Position numbers and translations under genes: made by a program
The notes under the pieces: model-generated
Database searches by the model: none
What the model was told of the DNA's origin: nothing
What the model saw: the letters and a program-made list of their open reading frames with translations, nothing else
Origin: Symbiodinium natans
Taxonomy: Eukaryota; Sar; Dinophyceae; Suessiales; Symbiodiniaceae
Length of the DNA: 64,000 nucleotides
Direction: 5' to 3'
Assembly (NCBI GenBank): GCA_905221605.1
Contig: CAJNDS010002549.1
Location: forward strand, 62,001 to 126,000
Part shown: positions 34,352 to 46,219 of the stretch, piece after piece
Numbering within the stretch: position 1 is the first letter of the stretch
Layout: each line of letters starts with the position of its first letter

Positions 34352-35076
34352 TTGGCGATTCTGTTTTGTGAGGTTTGTGGTATTCTGTGTGCAGCCTGCG
34401 GAAGCGGACTCTCTGAACAGTCATTGCAGGCCAGGTGGATCGTTTTTCGATGGATTACCTACATGCGTGTTGGGCTTAGTTGTGACCGTCAAGTCCTGCT
34501 GCACGCTGCTGGCAACAGTTCCCTCGAAGCTTCGCACGGGTTCACAGGCCAAAGAAGCGCATTTACTACTACATCATTCAGGTGGGTTGAGTCGTTCATG
34601 GACGTCTGGGAATGCGCAGTGCGCCGTGAGGCACTTTGCGATCATGGACCGCTGACACCGCAGCAACTGCAGGCTGCTCCCAGCACCCGTGCTCTCAGGG
34701 GCTACCCAACGCCAGCTTTCAATTCTGCCATTGTGGAGGCCAGATTGAAGGGAGAAGGGCGTTCACCGAAGGCACTTCTCAGCCTCGCCTCATTCTGGTT
34801 TTGGCGGCGCAGTGGAAACGTGTGGACGTGCGATTCAGAGGCAATTATGTACATGCTGAAGCAGCTGCAAAGGAGTCCCGACAAGGCTGCTGAGTCGGGT
34901 TTTTGTGAGTGATGTCCGCCCGATGTCAGCTCATGATAGCTGATGAAGGGCTCGAATTCCATCCTTACTGTCGACCGAGACAACCGCATCCGGGTTGGGC
35001 ACTCAACAGCAACAAACACTTTCCCTCCACAGACCGTCCTTCGCAGCAGAGTGCAGGATGCCGCTGGAGCATGTTG
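34352..35076 (+). CDS. Coding-like segments of unknown function
   Basis: A 186-codon open frame (34352-34912) includes a helical stretch (SEAIMYMLKQLQRSPDKAAE). A second segment at about 34952-35076, in another frame, encodes ILTVDRDNRIRVGHSTATN. Both have moderately coding-like third positions. They end about 150 bp before the channel gene at 35225 and could be its upstream neighbour. Unrecognised. Confidence 0.25.
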
Positions 35077-35224
35077 AGCATGTTCGCTTTGCCTCAGCCC
35101 AGAGTGGCTCTGCGTTCAGGTTTTGCAAAGAGCCCACATAGCGGCTCTGTGTTCAGGTTTTACGTAGAGAAGTAGAACCTGATTTTTGCGGGAAGCGGCT
35201 TTTGCAAAGCAAAGTGCTGCCGTG

Positions 35225-37618
35225 ATGAATGGATACTTCGTACTAGCCGCCATGTCGTCGGCAGCTGCTGCACTGCCCTTGACAGGATCTCCCGAATCCT
35301 GGTTTGCGTGGAAGGTTTTGCCATTCCCTTGTTGAAAGCCGGCTAGTATGGGAGTCAGTAGTACTGGACACATTCGGGCCCAGTTCTGCTTAGCAGCTTT
35401 ACGTGTTGCCCTCCTATGCGAGGGCTCCGCGAGCAGCTTCTGAGGAATGCTCCTGCGTGAACCACAGCCAGGATGCCTACGGGTTTGGATGTCGTGCCCA
35501 TGATCTCAACGGGACCGAGTACTTGGAATGCGCTGGGACAGATCTGGAGCTGAAGCCATCTTGGTGCGCTGATCGGTGGTGCTCCTGAGTGGAGAAGTGG
35601 CAGTGTCCACGTTTCAAGTGCATATGAGGTCATATTTAGCGTGGTGTGCAAAAGTACAGCGGGGCTGTATGCAGTTGTGCTGACCGGAACTTTCGGGTTT
35701 AGGCATGTTATGGAATTGTCTCGGCATTCTCGGCGAATATGATGGCTCTGAGTGGCTTCGGTTTCGTCTTCAGGTGTCAACACGACCTGTCTTGGTGGAG
35801 CTCGCCCGCTTGGACACAAACATGCCTGCTGTCACGCAACCCTCAGTGAAAAGCATGGTGAATCCCACCACCATCGTCTCTTGTCACCCCGCCTCTCTGT
35901 GAGAATATGACACATCTCACCCCCTGTCAGATCGGTAACCCACTCTCTGGGTCCTGAGCCCCCTTCAAGCAGCATTTGTACTCCTATTTCTGCCTCCTTC
36001 TCGGTGTTCACTCTGTGCGTGCGCGCACGCCAGATCCCACCTTTTTCTGTTGCCATCATAACTCGACAACCAATACTGGGGAGACCCTTTCGAAGGGGGC
36101 ACCCCGAGGGGAGGGCTTAGGGGAGGGGTAGGCAGCATAAGGAGCGCCTTGGGTCATCAAGGTGGAGGCTTACGGGGGCTTAAAAGGGGTAGCTGTAGGG
36201 CTGAAGGATCGTCGCGAAACTTTCGAACTCGCTCTGCCCCAAACTTTCCAAGTCTCCGTTTCTGAAACTTTCACCGTATCGAACTTTCGAAATCGACTGT
36301 CGTCAAGCTTCAAACTTGGATGTTTCGGACCTTCAAACTCATGGATTCTTTCAATCAAGCTCCTGGTTTGATCGAAGCTTCAAACTCTGAAACTTTGTGA
36401 TCTTTCAAATGTTCGAGCAAAGAAACTGTTCCAGGCGCCCCCCAACCTTGCGAACTCGGAAACCGGCTCGCCATGTTTGCTATGATGTATCTCTCATGTG
36501 TAAAACCTCAAAGCTCCTTCAAACTTTCGAGCTCGGGGTGCGGTGTTTTGCATTCTTCGAAGTTTCGGTTTTTCAAAGTCCAAAGTCTGAACTGCCATCT
36601 TGACACGTCAAACTTTCAAAAAGGTTCGAGGTTGAGAAGCATGTGTGGGGTGTGTCGCCAAGGCTATGTGGATCCCGGAGCTTGCTGGGTCACCAGCGAG
36701 CTCAGCACAACATACCCTGGGCTTGGGTGGTCTTACACCACCTGCGGATACAGAGATCGCTACTCTCGCCAGAACGTCACAGCAAGCCTACAGGGCAAAA
36801 CGTTGCGTGTGGCCTTTCTTGGTAACACGGGCGGCTGGAAAGGGAATCATTGTGAAGGTGCAAACGGCCAGCTCTGTGTGAATCAACGAGGCAGTGGCCC
36901 TGTGCAGCGTTTTTTTGATCTTCTCGCTGGCACCGCTGGCTTCGAGGTTCAGCATGTAAAAGCGATGCCGCAGGCTGCATATGAGCAGATGATGCGGGTG
37001 AGGCCGCAGGGCTCACAGTTTGATCTCTGCACCTGGGCCACTGGCATGGGCTTTGTGGATATTTGTGTAGCCTCCATCGTGGTGTTGCCTCGCCGAGCTG
37101 ATGCTTCAGCTTTTGTTACGCTTTGGGCAGAGCCAACGATTTTGGTCGGGCCTGTGGTTGAGCAAAAATCCCAGGAAACCTTGACCCTGTCTTACATGTT
37201 GAGAGCCGCCTTTCGCCCATTCAGCACCGAGTTGTGGATGGCCATGCTTTGTGTGGTCCTCTCCACGTCTTTGATGATTACCTTCTTCGAGACCTCGGCC
37301 GGTGGGCAGTTCGCAGACATGCCGCGGAAGCGGGATCGATTCGCAGAAGCTGTGCCTGGCCGGCAAGTGTGGGTGAGCGTATTCATGTGTTTCGACCACT
37401 TGTGTTTCCCCGGGGCGCTTGGTGAAGTAGTGGAGAGCCCCCCCGGCATGAGTTCTGCCAGGATATAGTAGCAACGGAATGGACCCCACTATTACTCGTG
37501 CCATTGCGTTCAGGAAGAATTCTAGTAATTATGGTTCTTATTGTCGTTGTGATCTTTACTACTGTGACCTATCATGGTTCTCATGAGCATTATACTTATT
37601 AGGACTATGATTGTGGCT

Positions 37619-37651
<33 letters not shown>

Positions 37652-38565
37652 ATTACTATTTTTATTGTTGTTGGGAGGCGCTTTTCTGTGGATGGTGGGT
37701 AGGTGGGAGGGCGGGCAGGCGGGGTGGGTGGGCGGGTGGGTTGGTGGCTCTGCATTGCGCTTTTTGCTGTTTCCTTTTCCTGTTGTTTGATGTTTTGGTG
37801 TCCGGTTGCCTTGCCGCTTTTTTTTGCCTCTTGCCGTTCGCTTCATGTCTCTATGCCATAATCTGCTCTGTGTGATGTTTTGTGCTCGCCTAAAGCAACT
37901 GAAAAGGGGTTTGACAGACAACGGATCACCTCAAACCCTGAGCAACGTCAAACACGTTGGCTGCACCGTTCCACAGAGTCGAGCGGTCTGTTCTAGGACG
38001 GCTCGGGAGAGAGGGCTGTTTGGAGTTCCGGCATCAGGTTTTAGATTTTCCTCCGCGAATACGGAGGAGAATCTGTTTCCTTTTTCTTGTTCGTGGAGGA
38101 ATTCCTTTGTTTCCTAGAAGCTTTAATGGAAAACTGCTGGATGCGAATACGAAAGGAAGGAAGGCAGGAAGGAAGGAAGCAAGCGTGATCCCAATGTGTC
38201 TTGTCATGAGGTAGGTGAGTTGGATGTTCTTGCGTATGTCCATGATCTGTTGTTGGTTGTAGGGGCTGAAGAAACCGGAGGCCCTTCATGTCATGAGACA
38301 ACGGTCAGCAGAAGTGTCGTTCAAACCGACGGGCCAATTCGAACACACTTTGCTGGGCAGGAGATTGCGACGCAATGGTGGCTCTATTTTTTTTCGTGTC
38401 GCAGACATACATGGACAACATCCTGGATTTATGGGGTATGAAACATGCAACACCGGTTGCAACATGGGTTGCCACCATTGCTAAGACTTTGACCGATGCA
38501 CCGCTTAGTGCAGAAGAGTGCTCAGTGTATCGGAGTGCAGTAGGTAAACTGTTGTGAATTGTGTT

Positions 38566-38662
<97 letters not shown>

Positions 38663-40016
38663 TGATGTTGCGCGCGCGACTAAAGAATTGAGTCGCGATG
38701 TTCTTCCTGTGTCCCTCAGCTGTCCTCAGCCCCCCGGGCCCCACTATCAAGGAACGTCCTGCCATCAAGAGCAATGAGCCCAAGAGAGTCTTTTCAAAAC
38801 CCATCACGCGAGCGTTGAGTATTTTGCCTCCCCCCCCCCCCCCCCCCACCCACCCCGCCTTTTAACTGAAAGCGCATGATTGCATTGTTTCACCATCAAA
38901 GAGAAGCACATGTCTCATTCCCGGTACGCCCCCGGGCTTCAGGTGTACCGCGCGTTCTACAGCCTCTGCATGTGCGAGTCGAGGTTCGAGCCAACGACTC
39001 TGGGAGGCCGCATCGTGGGACTTGGCCTGGCCTTTATCCTGATCCTTCTTGTGTGTGGCTACACGGCAACATTGGCATCGTTCCTGGTCGTAGAGAAGAA
39101 GGTCGCACCGGTCATCGACAGCTTGGATGATGCCATCCGCAGAAACTTCAAGGTGTGCGCGCACATCAGCCACCAGCAAACCCTGATAGCTGCTGGGATG
39201 GAGGAGTCCAACATCATCGTCATCGGCAGCAGGTCGGCGGTCCTGAGTAGCATCGGCTCTGTTTGTGACGCAGCTGCCATGTCCAGCGAAGACTTCGAGG
39301 CAGCCCAAGCTTCGAACAGAGGCGCTTACTGCAACCTGGAGCGTGTTGGCCTTCCACTGGGCTCGATCATGGTGGGCATGCCTGTCGCAGAAAAGTGGGT
39401 GAGACAGCTTCGGTATGTGATTACACAGCTGAGTATGGATGGGCATTTGCAACAGTCCTTGTCGCAGTACCGGCCGCAAACATACTGCAGCGTGCTGGAG
39501 TCTGATACAAGTGCTTCGCCGGTGGCTTTGACACTGGAGGGAATGCTCGGCCCCTTTCTGGTGACCTTTTTTCTCAGTCTCCTAGGTGTGGCTGCTCACG
39601 TGCTTCGGCTGGGCTGCAGAAAGACCATCAATGCTGCGCACGACCTGGGCATTGATGAGAAGGTGAGCGTACGAATTCGCAAGATCTCCTCCAAAGTGCC
39701 TCGCACAAGTCGCACAAGCCTCGGGAGTTCGGAGCCGAAGCCAGGGCAGCCAGGGCAGCCGGGGCAGCCAGGGTCACGCCCGCGTTTGGTCCGGTCCTCA
39801 AGTGGCAAGTCGAGCCTTGACAGCCAAGAGACGGCCAGTCCGAGTGCGGCAAGTCCGTCTCTGTCGCTTCGGGATGCAGATCTTGGCAATGCAGGCGACG
39901 CTGTGAGGCAGTATTTTGAGGGTCGCGACTCCAACATCATCACCAGGCTTGAGTCCATTGAACGGCTCATGACATTGATGGTTGAAGCTGAGGAAGATGT
40001 GTCTGTCGCCTACTGA
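35225..40016 (+). CDS. Ionotropic glutamate receptor-like ligand-gated ion channel, four exons
   Basis: Exons 35225-35314, 35394-35580, 36663-37372 and 38943-40016 join in phase and give 686 residues. Exon 1 encodes a signal peptide (MNGYFVLAAMSSAAAALP). Exon 2 and the start of exon 3 are Cys-rich (SCVNHSQDAYGFGCRAHD; DRWCYVDPGACW). Exon 3 holds the first ligand-binding lobe and helix M1 (ELWMAMLCVVLSTSLMI, about residues 281-302). Exon 4 starts in the pore region and continues into M3 (GLAFILILLVCGYTATLASF), matching the SYTANLAAF gate motif with changes, then the second lobe and M4 (GPFLVTFFLSLLGVAAHVL, about 530-552). The cytosolic tail has GQP repeats and ends ATLMV-like acidic helix. Donors: GT, GC (GCTCCT at 35581) and GTGAGC. 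It should be a plasma-membrane cation channel; ligand unknown. The start has an AG 16-17 bp upstream suited to spliced-leader addition. Confidence 0.85.
36081..36120 (-). repeat. GC-rich dispersed repeat, possible inverted copy
   Basis: In the second intron of the channel gene, CCCTTTCGAAGGGGGCACCC resembles the reverse complement of the core at 13450 and 60690. The match is short and imperfect. Confidence 0.3.
37618..37650. repeat. (GAT)n microsatellite
   Basis: About 11 GAT triplets in the third intron of the channel gene. Confidence 0.95.
38567..38660. repeat. (GT)n microsatellite
   Basis: About 47 uninterrupted GT repeats in the third intron of the channel gene, with an 18-C run at 38830-38847, some 100 bp before the acceptor at 38942. 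Confidence 0.95.
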
Positions 40017-42986
40017 AGCCTCGATACCGTCGCAGCCGAGGCAAAGGCATGTGGCAACCAGCGCCTGCAGCAGGACACGCCTGCAGTGCTTTCCCTGGGA
40101 TGCCTTTGCCTCGAAAATTCTTCTTCGTTAATCGTTCGTCTTGCGGCGGGTGGGCTGCCATTCGCCGGGAGATGTCGCAAACAGCGCACGCATGGAATCC
40201 TTTGTCTGTCGTGCTTTTCCTGCTTGCCTGTAAGTTTTGGCAGGGGACAGCAGAGCTGCCCAATTGTAGCTTCAAATCCTAGATGCATCTTCTGCTGCTC
40301 CTACCTGGCACCCATTCGGGCACTTCGGCAGACAATTCTTTATAGAAGCTGTTCTGTCACCGGCATAAGTTTGGACATGCTGACACACCTGCTGGGCAAA
40401 CCCTGGAGGCGATAGAATCGCGTGCGGAGCTTGTGAGCTCAAAAAGACAGGTGCAACAAGGAGCCACAGGATTCGCTGACAGTTTGCACGTGAAGGAAAA
40501 ATCAAGTCGTTGAATCATGAAGGGTCCTGAGCAGCGTCGCCGCTGCTTGCGAGTTGCAGTGTCCGGCGAAGGTCACGGAAACCGGACTACAGTTGTGGAG
40601 AAGGCTTGGCCGGCACTCCAACATGAGCAAAAAGAGGTGTAGATATTGGAGGGCTTCATGGAGATAAGCTTAGAGGACGCAGAGTCCCTATCTCGGAACC
40701 TTTGACACCCTGCAGGGCACAACATATAAAGATCTTACCGGAATCCTTCTGCACATGAGAGAGTTTTTGGCGTTTTATCCGTTCGCTACAAGTAAGCGAG
40801 GCGTGTCATAGCTTCAGCCCGCCGCGCCGAAATTTGGCCGGGACGCCGTGTGCACCCTGGGGGTGGTCGGTTTGGTTCTTGCGTCTCTGACGGGATGTAG
40901 AAACACCGGGTGCGCTTTTTCAGCGGGCCTCTCGCTGGCCTCAGGGCCCCCTCGCCTTTGAGAAGATTACCTTAAAAGAGGGGACAGAATCGGATAAACA
41001 AGGCAAGAACAAACAGAAAGCAATAATCAACCAATAGAGGAATAAGGGATTATAAGATGGCTCCATCCCTTTTGAGCAGGGCGAGCCGCGCTGCTCGGCA
41101 ACACAGCGGGGGCAGTTTGAATCAGAAGCTCAGCCAGCGACAACATTAGCTTTTGTACCGGAATATATTGCTTCAATAGGCAAATGCACTTTGGGACCGC
41201 GGGTTTCGTTTGTTCGGGTGTTTGTTTACCTCCACTACGCAGACCAGAAACGTGATGCACAAATAGCCATCTGGCAGCCGTGGGAGGCAACAGGACCTGC
41301 ACCGCAAGCATCTGAAGGAGGCTGTGTGCAAGCCCACGCGTGATGCTTGGAGTGATCCCGAGAAGGATGTCGAGACATCTTGACCCCTAAACGGCGCAAA
41401 CTCAGTTTTAGGCCTCAGCATGTCATGAGATGGGCGCTCGGATGTTGAGGAAGCACGCTCTGCCAGCTGAGCCGAGTGAGGTGTGTACAGCCGGGCCATC
41501 TGCCTTGAAGAGCCCGAGCAGGGAGATGAGAAAAGAGCAGCGGCATTACGAGCACTTGGGCAACACGACTTCGCTTCTTCGCTTTGTTGTCTGCATCACC
41601 CACGTGGGACGTGGGCTTGAGCGCATCAATGGCAGTTGCTGAAGCCGTTGCCTTGCTTGATCGGGCATGTCAGCAGCAGCGCGCAAATTCAACGCACATC
41701 GGCTGTCCAGCAATCCTGCGCCATCTACATCACATTAAGCCATTAAGCATACAGCAGCCGAAAGCCGATCGCAGTTGAGGACTTCTGTGGCAGGCCACGG
41801 GTGCGAAAGTTCAAAAGTGCTCACAGCCAGTTCATGACTCACATCTTGACGGAGCCGTTGACTACAATAAAACTGATCGCCATCTTCCTAGGACACGAGC
41901 ATGCGCGACAAGACCCTGTGGCGGCCTGATACACCGATATGATGTGTAATTAAGGCCCGATCTGTAGGGGTTGATCCTCACAGCTTTAAGGAGCGCGTGG
42001 GTGTCGGAGAACGCGCCGAAGGTGCCCAGCCGAACATGTTTAACAAGCTAAATTGTTGAGCGCGTCCCCACGCACACACACGAGTAACGCTGGCAACCTG
42101 GATGTGTCTACATAACAGAAGCCAATGGCCCGCGCACTCAGAGAGATGGGCATGCAACGGCATCCCAGGGCCAGTTTTGCAGTTTTGCTTACGCTTTGTG
42201 CAGGCCCATAACATGGCAGAGATGGACGATGAAAACCTTCACAACGACTCGGACCTTCGACAGAAGAAAGGTTCTGCATAGATTTTGTGACTACGCCTGA
42301 CATCCCGAGGCAAAGGTCGACAAGAAGGGGTGTGTGGAGGACAGTTCTGCGTTCCAGGACGATGAGCTGACGAAGCTTCAGGTTCGGGCACATAGCCTGA
42401 CATGGGAGGATAGGCTACTAACTACAGCAGGCTACAGCAGAGCAGAGCTACAAAAGAGCTCTACCGACCTTTCATAGGGTTTTTGCCCTGCCCGGTTGCC
42501 AGGTTGCTTGCTCTGAGTAGTGGCATGTCAGAGCAGCCATGCAGAAACAAGCTTCACATTCTCACTCGCAAAGTTCTTCGTACGGCGAATCGCCACACAG
42601 AGGAAAACTAGCAGCTAGCGTGGCCTGTCTACCAGTAGGCTAGGAAGTGAGCTTCTGCATTGTTCGGCGTAAAGAACTCAGCGGGGGGGAACGGCACAGA
42701 AGTACCTTTTGTCAGTGCAGGCGGCCTTGGCGCAGCGAGAGGCGTGCTTGCATAGATCATGAGCTGAGCCCTGACATGCCGGCGACCACGCACAATCACG
42801 CACTGCGACTAGTCGCAGCAACTCCCTCTGCCTTCTGGAGGCGTTGTTTTTGTGCTCTTGCTGTGAGGCTGCCTGTCTACGACTGGAGGGGGAGAACTTC
42901 ATGCTCAACGCCCAGGCAAGACACCACGTGCTATGGCTTTTAACTAACTTCCTCTATTTTCTTGTTGCCCTATGTGGACACGTGAG
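40017..42986. other. No supported gene
   Basis: 3' flank of the channel gene and intergenic DNA. Only short ORFs without motifs. A GC-rich segment near 40820-40970 has no recognisable relative in the window. Confidence 0.45.
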
Positions 42987-43506
42987 CGGGGGAGCTGCCC
43001 AAAAAGGTGCAGCAGATGCAGATCGGCGGACAGGAGATGATCAAAGAGGCTGTGCCCCAGGAGAAACAAAAAGGCATTTGCGCCATGGCCTGCACAAGGC
43101 TTGCCGCGTGTCCTGCTTAGGTGCGATCGTGCCAATCATACCTGGCCCAGGCTCAGCAGGCCGGTTGCTGCTTGCTAGTAGACTGCAAGGTATCCTGTGC
43201 TATCCCTCGAGTTGCTAGTTGCTGATTTGCAAGCGACGTGCTGGGCTTTGACAGCGCGAGGTCCTCGAATGCATCGTCAATAGCCGGATGTCGCTTCGCG
43301 GTGATGCACGGCACCAAGTTCTTGATTTCGCGTCCAGAAGTCAATGTCCTTGGTATAAAGGTGCCAAAGCTATGGATTGCAATGTTGCTGAAGCATGTGA
43401 TTGCGGACGTTGTGTTCGGCTAGGGTCGCTAAGGTGGAGCAAGTTCGTGCCATCCTCTCTGCTGCACGTCTCCTCCTCAAGTTGTGCTTCAACCCGTCGT
43501 ATGCTT
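42987..43506 (+). CDS. Exons of an unknown helical protein
   Basis: From 42987 after AG, a frame too short to be a long ORF encodes GELPKKVQQMQIGGQEMIKE and then AVPQEKQKGICAMACTRLAA, ending at TAG 43118-43120 or at a GT donor right after it. A second segment from 43434 encodes VEQVRAILSAARLLLKLC. Both are strongly G/C-ending at third positions. Likely one gene; function unknown. Confidence 0.35.
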
Positions 43507-46200
43507 GACAGTGGCAATGGCTCAAGTCATGTACGTCGCTGCAGGATGTAGCTAGTTGATGCTATTCGCAGTTGGTTGCGTGCTGATGAGGGTTCAGCCA
43601 TTGTCGGTTTGAGGTCGTTCTGTACGCAAGGTGCTCAACATCCACGAAGGCTTGTGAACACGCCTGCAATTCCGAGATGTTCCATCAAGACGTGTGCCGT
43701 GAGTAAGCCTGCTTATGCATATGCCCAAAGCACAGCCCACGGCAGGATCACCACAGGGAGGATCGGGACGAATGCCCGGTTCGCCACCATCCTTTTCACG
43801 CCCTCGCACCTCGACAACCTCGGGGCATCGGCCCAACAAGGTGCCCACCACAGACCTCTCCCCGGAAGTGAAGGGCCGCTTCTAGGAACGGCTCAAGCTT
43901 GGCTAGGAAAGGATGGGCGACCCTGGATAATACATGGTGCGGGGTCTGCGGCGCATGGATCTTTGAAGTGAAGAGGTTGGCTTCGTGTGAGTCCCATGAA
44001 AGACTCGACCACACTGCTTGCAATTTCTCCGTAGTCATGCCGCGAGAAGGCCCACAAACGTCGCAAGGACGCCTGCCCTGGAATGTCCACTCTGCGCCTG
44101 GACATGGGTGCCAAGACATCTGAATCTGCTCAGAGGTTCTTGCTGAGGTGGAACACAAGCGCCGAGAAAGCTGGAGGTGAGAGGACTTATTTGGGGCCAA
44201 GCCCTGGGCCAGCCAACGTATGGAGAACATCAACTGTCCTCGTAACGCCGACCTTTTGCTGGGTACACATGGACTACACTGCACGCTGCATCTGGGCTTC
44301 CTTCACCATCTGCACAGATATGGACCTTGCCCACTCGTCAGGGAGTCGTGAGTTGAAAGTTGAAAGGCGCGCGAGTGTAGCATGGATGGGGCGTAGAAGC
44401 AGGCACGTAGAGCCCACAGAGGTGCTTGCAGATAGGCAGATGGAGTTGCATCACGAAGGAGTGGGGCAATCAGCATGAGATTACAGAGTGGGTACCCGGG
44501 GTACCTGAGCTAAGTGGCCGAAAGCTGAAAGGACGTCAGCGCTTGACAGATGCCAGCCAAGGCCATCTAGGAAGAAGCTTGAAGCTTTCAGTCGCGCCGA
44601 GCGGCCAGCCAGGAAAAGCAACGAATGTCAATGAGCAGCCGCCCATGGGCAGTTAAGCTGAGCGATGTCGTGCGATACGAGACCTCGCGACGCAGACAGG
44701 GGAATCCTGACGTCGCCGGGTAGACGAACAATTGTAACATGGCGGGTCAATGAGGCGCTTCACTCCCCCAGCCAGACTTTCTTTGCATGTCCGGCTCAGC
44801 GGGATGGCAAAGAATACCACGTTCAACAAGAGACTCGGGCCTCGAAGCTTGCATAGTGACTAGTGGTCACCTCTGCATGCAACACCCGCTTTTTCGCTTT
44901 TTCATGCGAGGCTACTTTCTTGTCCTTCGCTAGTCGGAAGCAAGCCCGATATCCGACCTGGTTGTCAACAACTGGGCGAGAGCTGTCATTGGAGAGGGTG
45001 TAGGGTTAGCGGGCTAAAGAGTATCCTGATCTGCGCTGAGAGCAGTTGGTTCTGGCTACATCCATCAGCGGGCCGAGATGCCAAGGAACGTTCGGTTCAG
45101 GTTTTAAAGCTGGTGCTTCGAAACGTTTGGAGATGGATGTCTCAGTCAAGCCGCGTTGACCCCCGACTGTGTGACACCCCTTCCGAAAGACTAAAGGAGC
45201 GCACGAAGAATGTACAAGTACCAGAAAATTTGGCTGCTTCTTTTGTGGCGTTTGTGTAGAGAGCCTCCTGCTTCCAGGCCGGCGTCCACGGTGAGACAGG
45301 CAGCTGCCAGGCAAGTGGCGCCGGTTGGCTCTCATTTGCTCGTATATCGGAACTGAATGGTCCATGCAAGGCCACAAAGAGCCCGAAGCCAGGCCAGCAC
45401 GTGAGGTTGGACCGCCAGGTATGTGCACGAACCCACTTTTGCGACGGTTGGAACGGGTTTGAATGGGAACGGGCGAATCTGGCAGAGGCAAGTTGGTGGA
45501 AAAGAGCGGCAGGAGCGACGTGAGGAGAGCCCCTTGTGTAGAGCGGCGCTTAGGGAGGAATTCAGGGCATGGGGTGCATCCCAGTTTCCGTTGGTTTTTG
45601 CATTGTTTTCTTCCGGGTTGCGAGGAGAACATCGGGTCGGTCTTGACTCATAAGATGCGGTATCTAGCTGCCCAGTACCTAAAGCTCTCGTCAATGCTGC
45701 AAGTGTAAGACTGTAGCCATTTGTGTCGGTGGGCCTTATGTCCAGTCCAGTGCCCTTGATTGGCTTTTTCGATTGCTTTGTCGCCTCTTTCCTACTGGCA
45801 GGCCTTTCTGGCTTTTCTGGCCTTTAGGTGTGTTTTCTTCGGATTAAGACACTTCCTTGCGCGACCACCACCAGATGCCAGCTTGTTGAAAGTTGCAACC
45901 ATAGTATATTATTGTTGATTGCAATCAACTGCGCGAGTGCTTGGGCTAGACTGGAGCGCAGGAGCCTCGCACTTCTCCTGGACGCTTTCGAGTTTCTGGA
46001 CCGACTTTGGTACACGTTGTAGGTACAGCGGTGTAGCGGGGCCCGGTTTGGGCAATCGTCAGACAATGAGGTTGGTTCGGCTGGAACTGGCGGCACTGGT
46101 AGTCTCTCTGACGAGGCCTGCGCTTTTTGTGAGGGCTGTAGTTGCGACGATGTTGCCGCAGTCGTCCACACATGTCCCCGAGCTGTCTCTGTTCATCGTG
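43507..46200. other. Low-density region
   Basis: ORFs at 44083-44478 (+) and 45006-45632 (-) are open but lack motifs or clear splice context. A segment near 44222 (NINCPRNADLLLGTHG) may be exonic. Otherwise nothing supported. Confidence 0.3.
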
Positions 46201-46219
46201 CATAGTCGTACAGGAAGCA

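Noticed and set aside
37373-37468. Reading the channel's third exon to the in-frame stop at 37468
   Set aside because: A GTGAGC donor at 37373 joins in phase to 38943 and completes the pore and M3; the extra residues to 37468 match nothing in the family.
45006-45632. 208-codon ORF on the - strand
   Set aside because: No motif and no coding-type third-position bias; every supported gene is on the + strand.
45711-45735. TGTAGCCATTTGTGTCGG resembles the dinoflagellate spliced leader (CCGTAGCCATTTTGGCTCAAG)
   Set aside because: Only about the first 11 bases match and the 3' half differs; a relic spliced leader should keep the GGCTCAAG end. A weaker match at about 20426 fails the same way.
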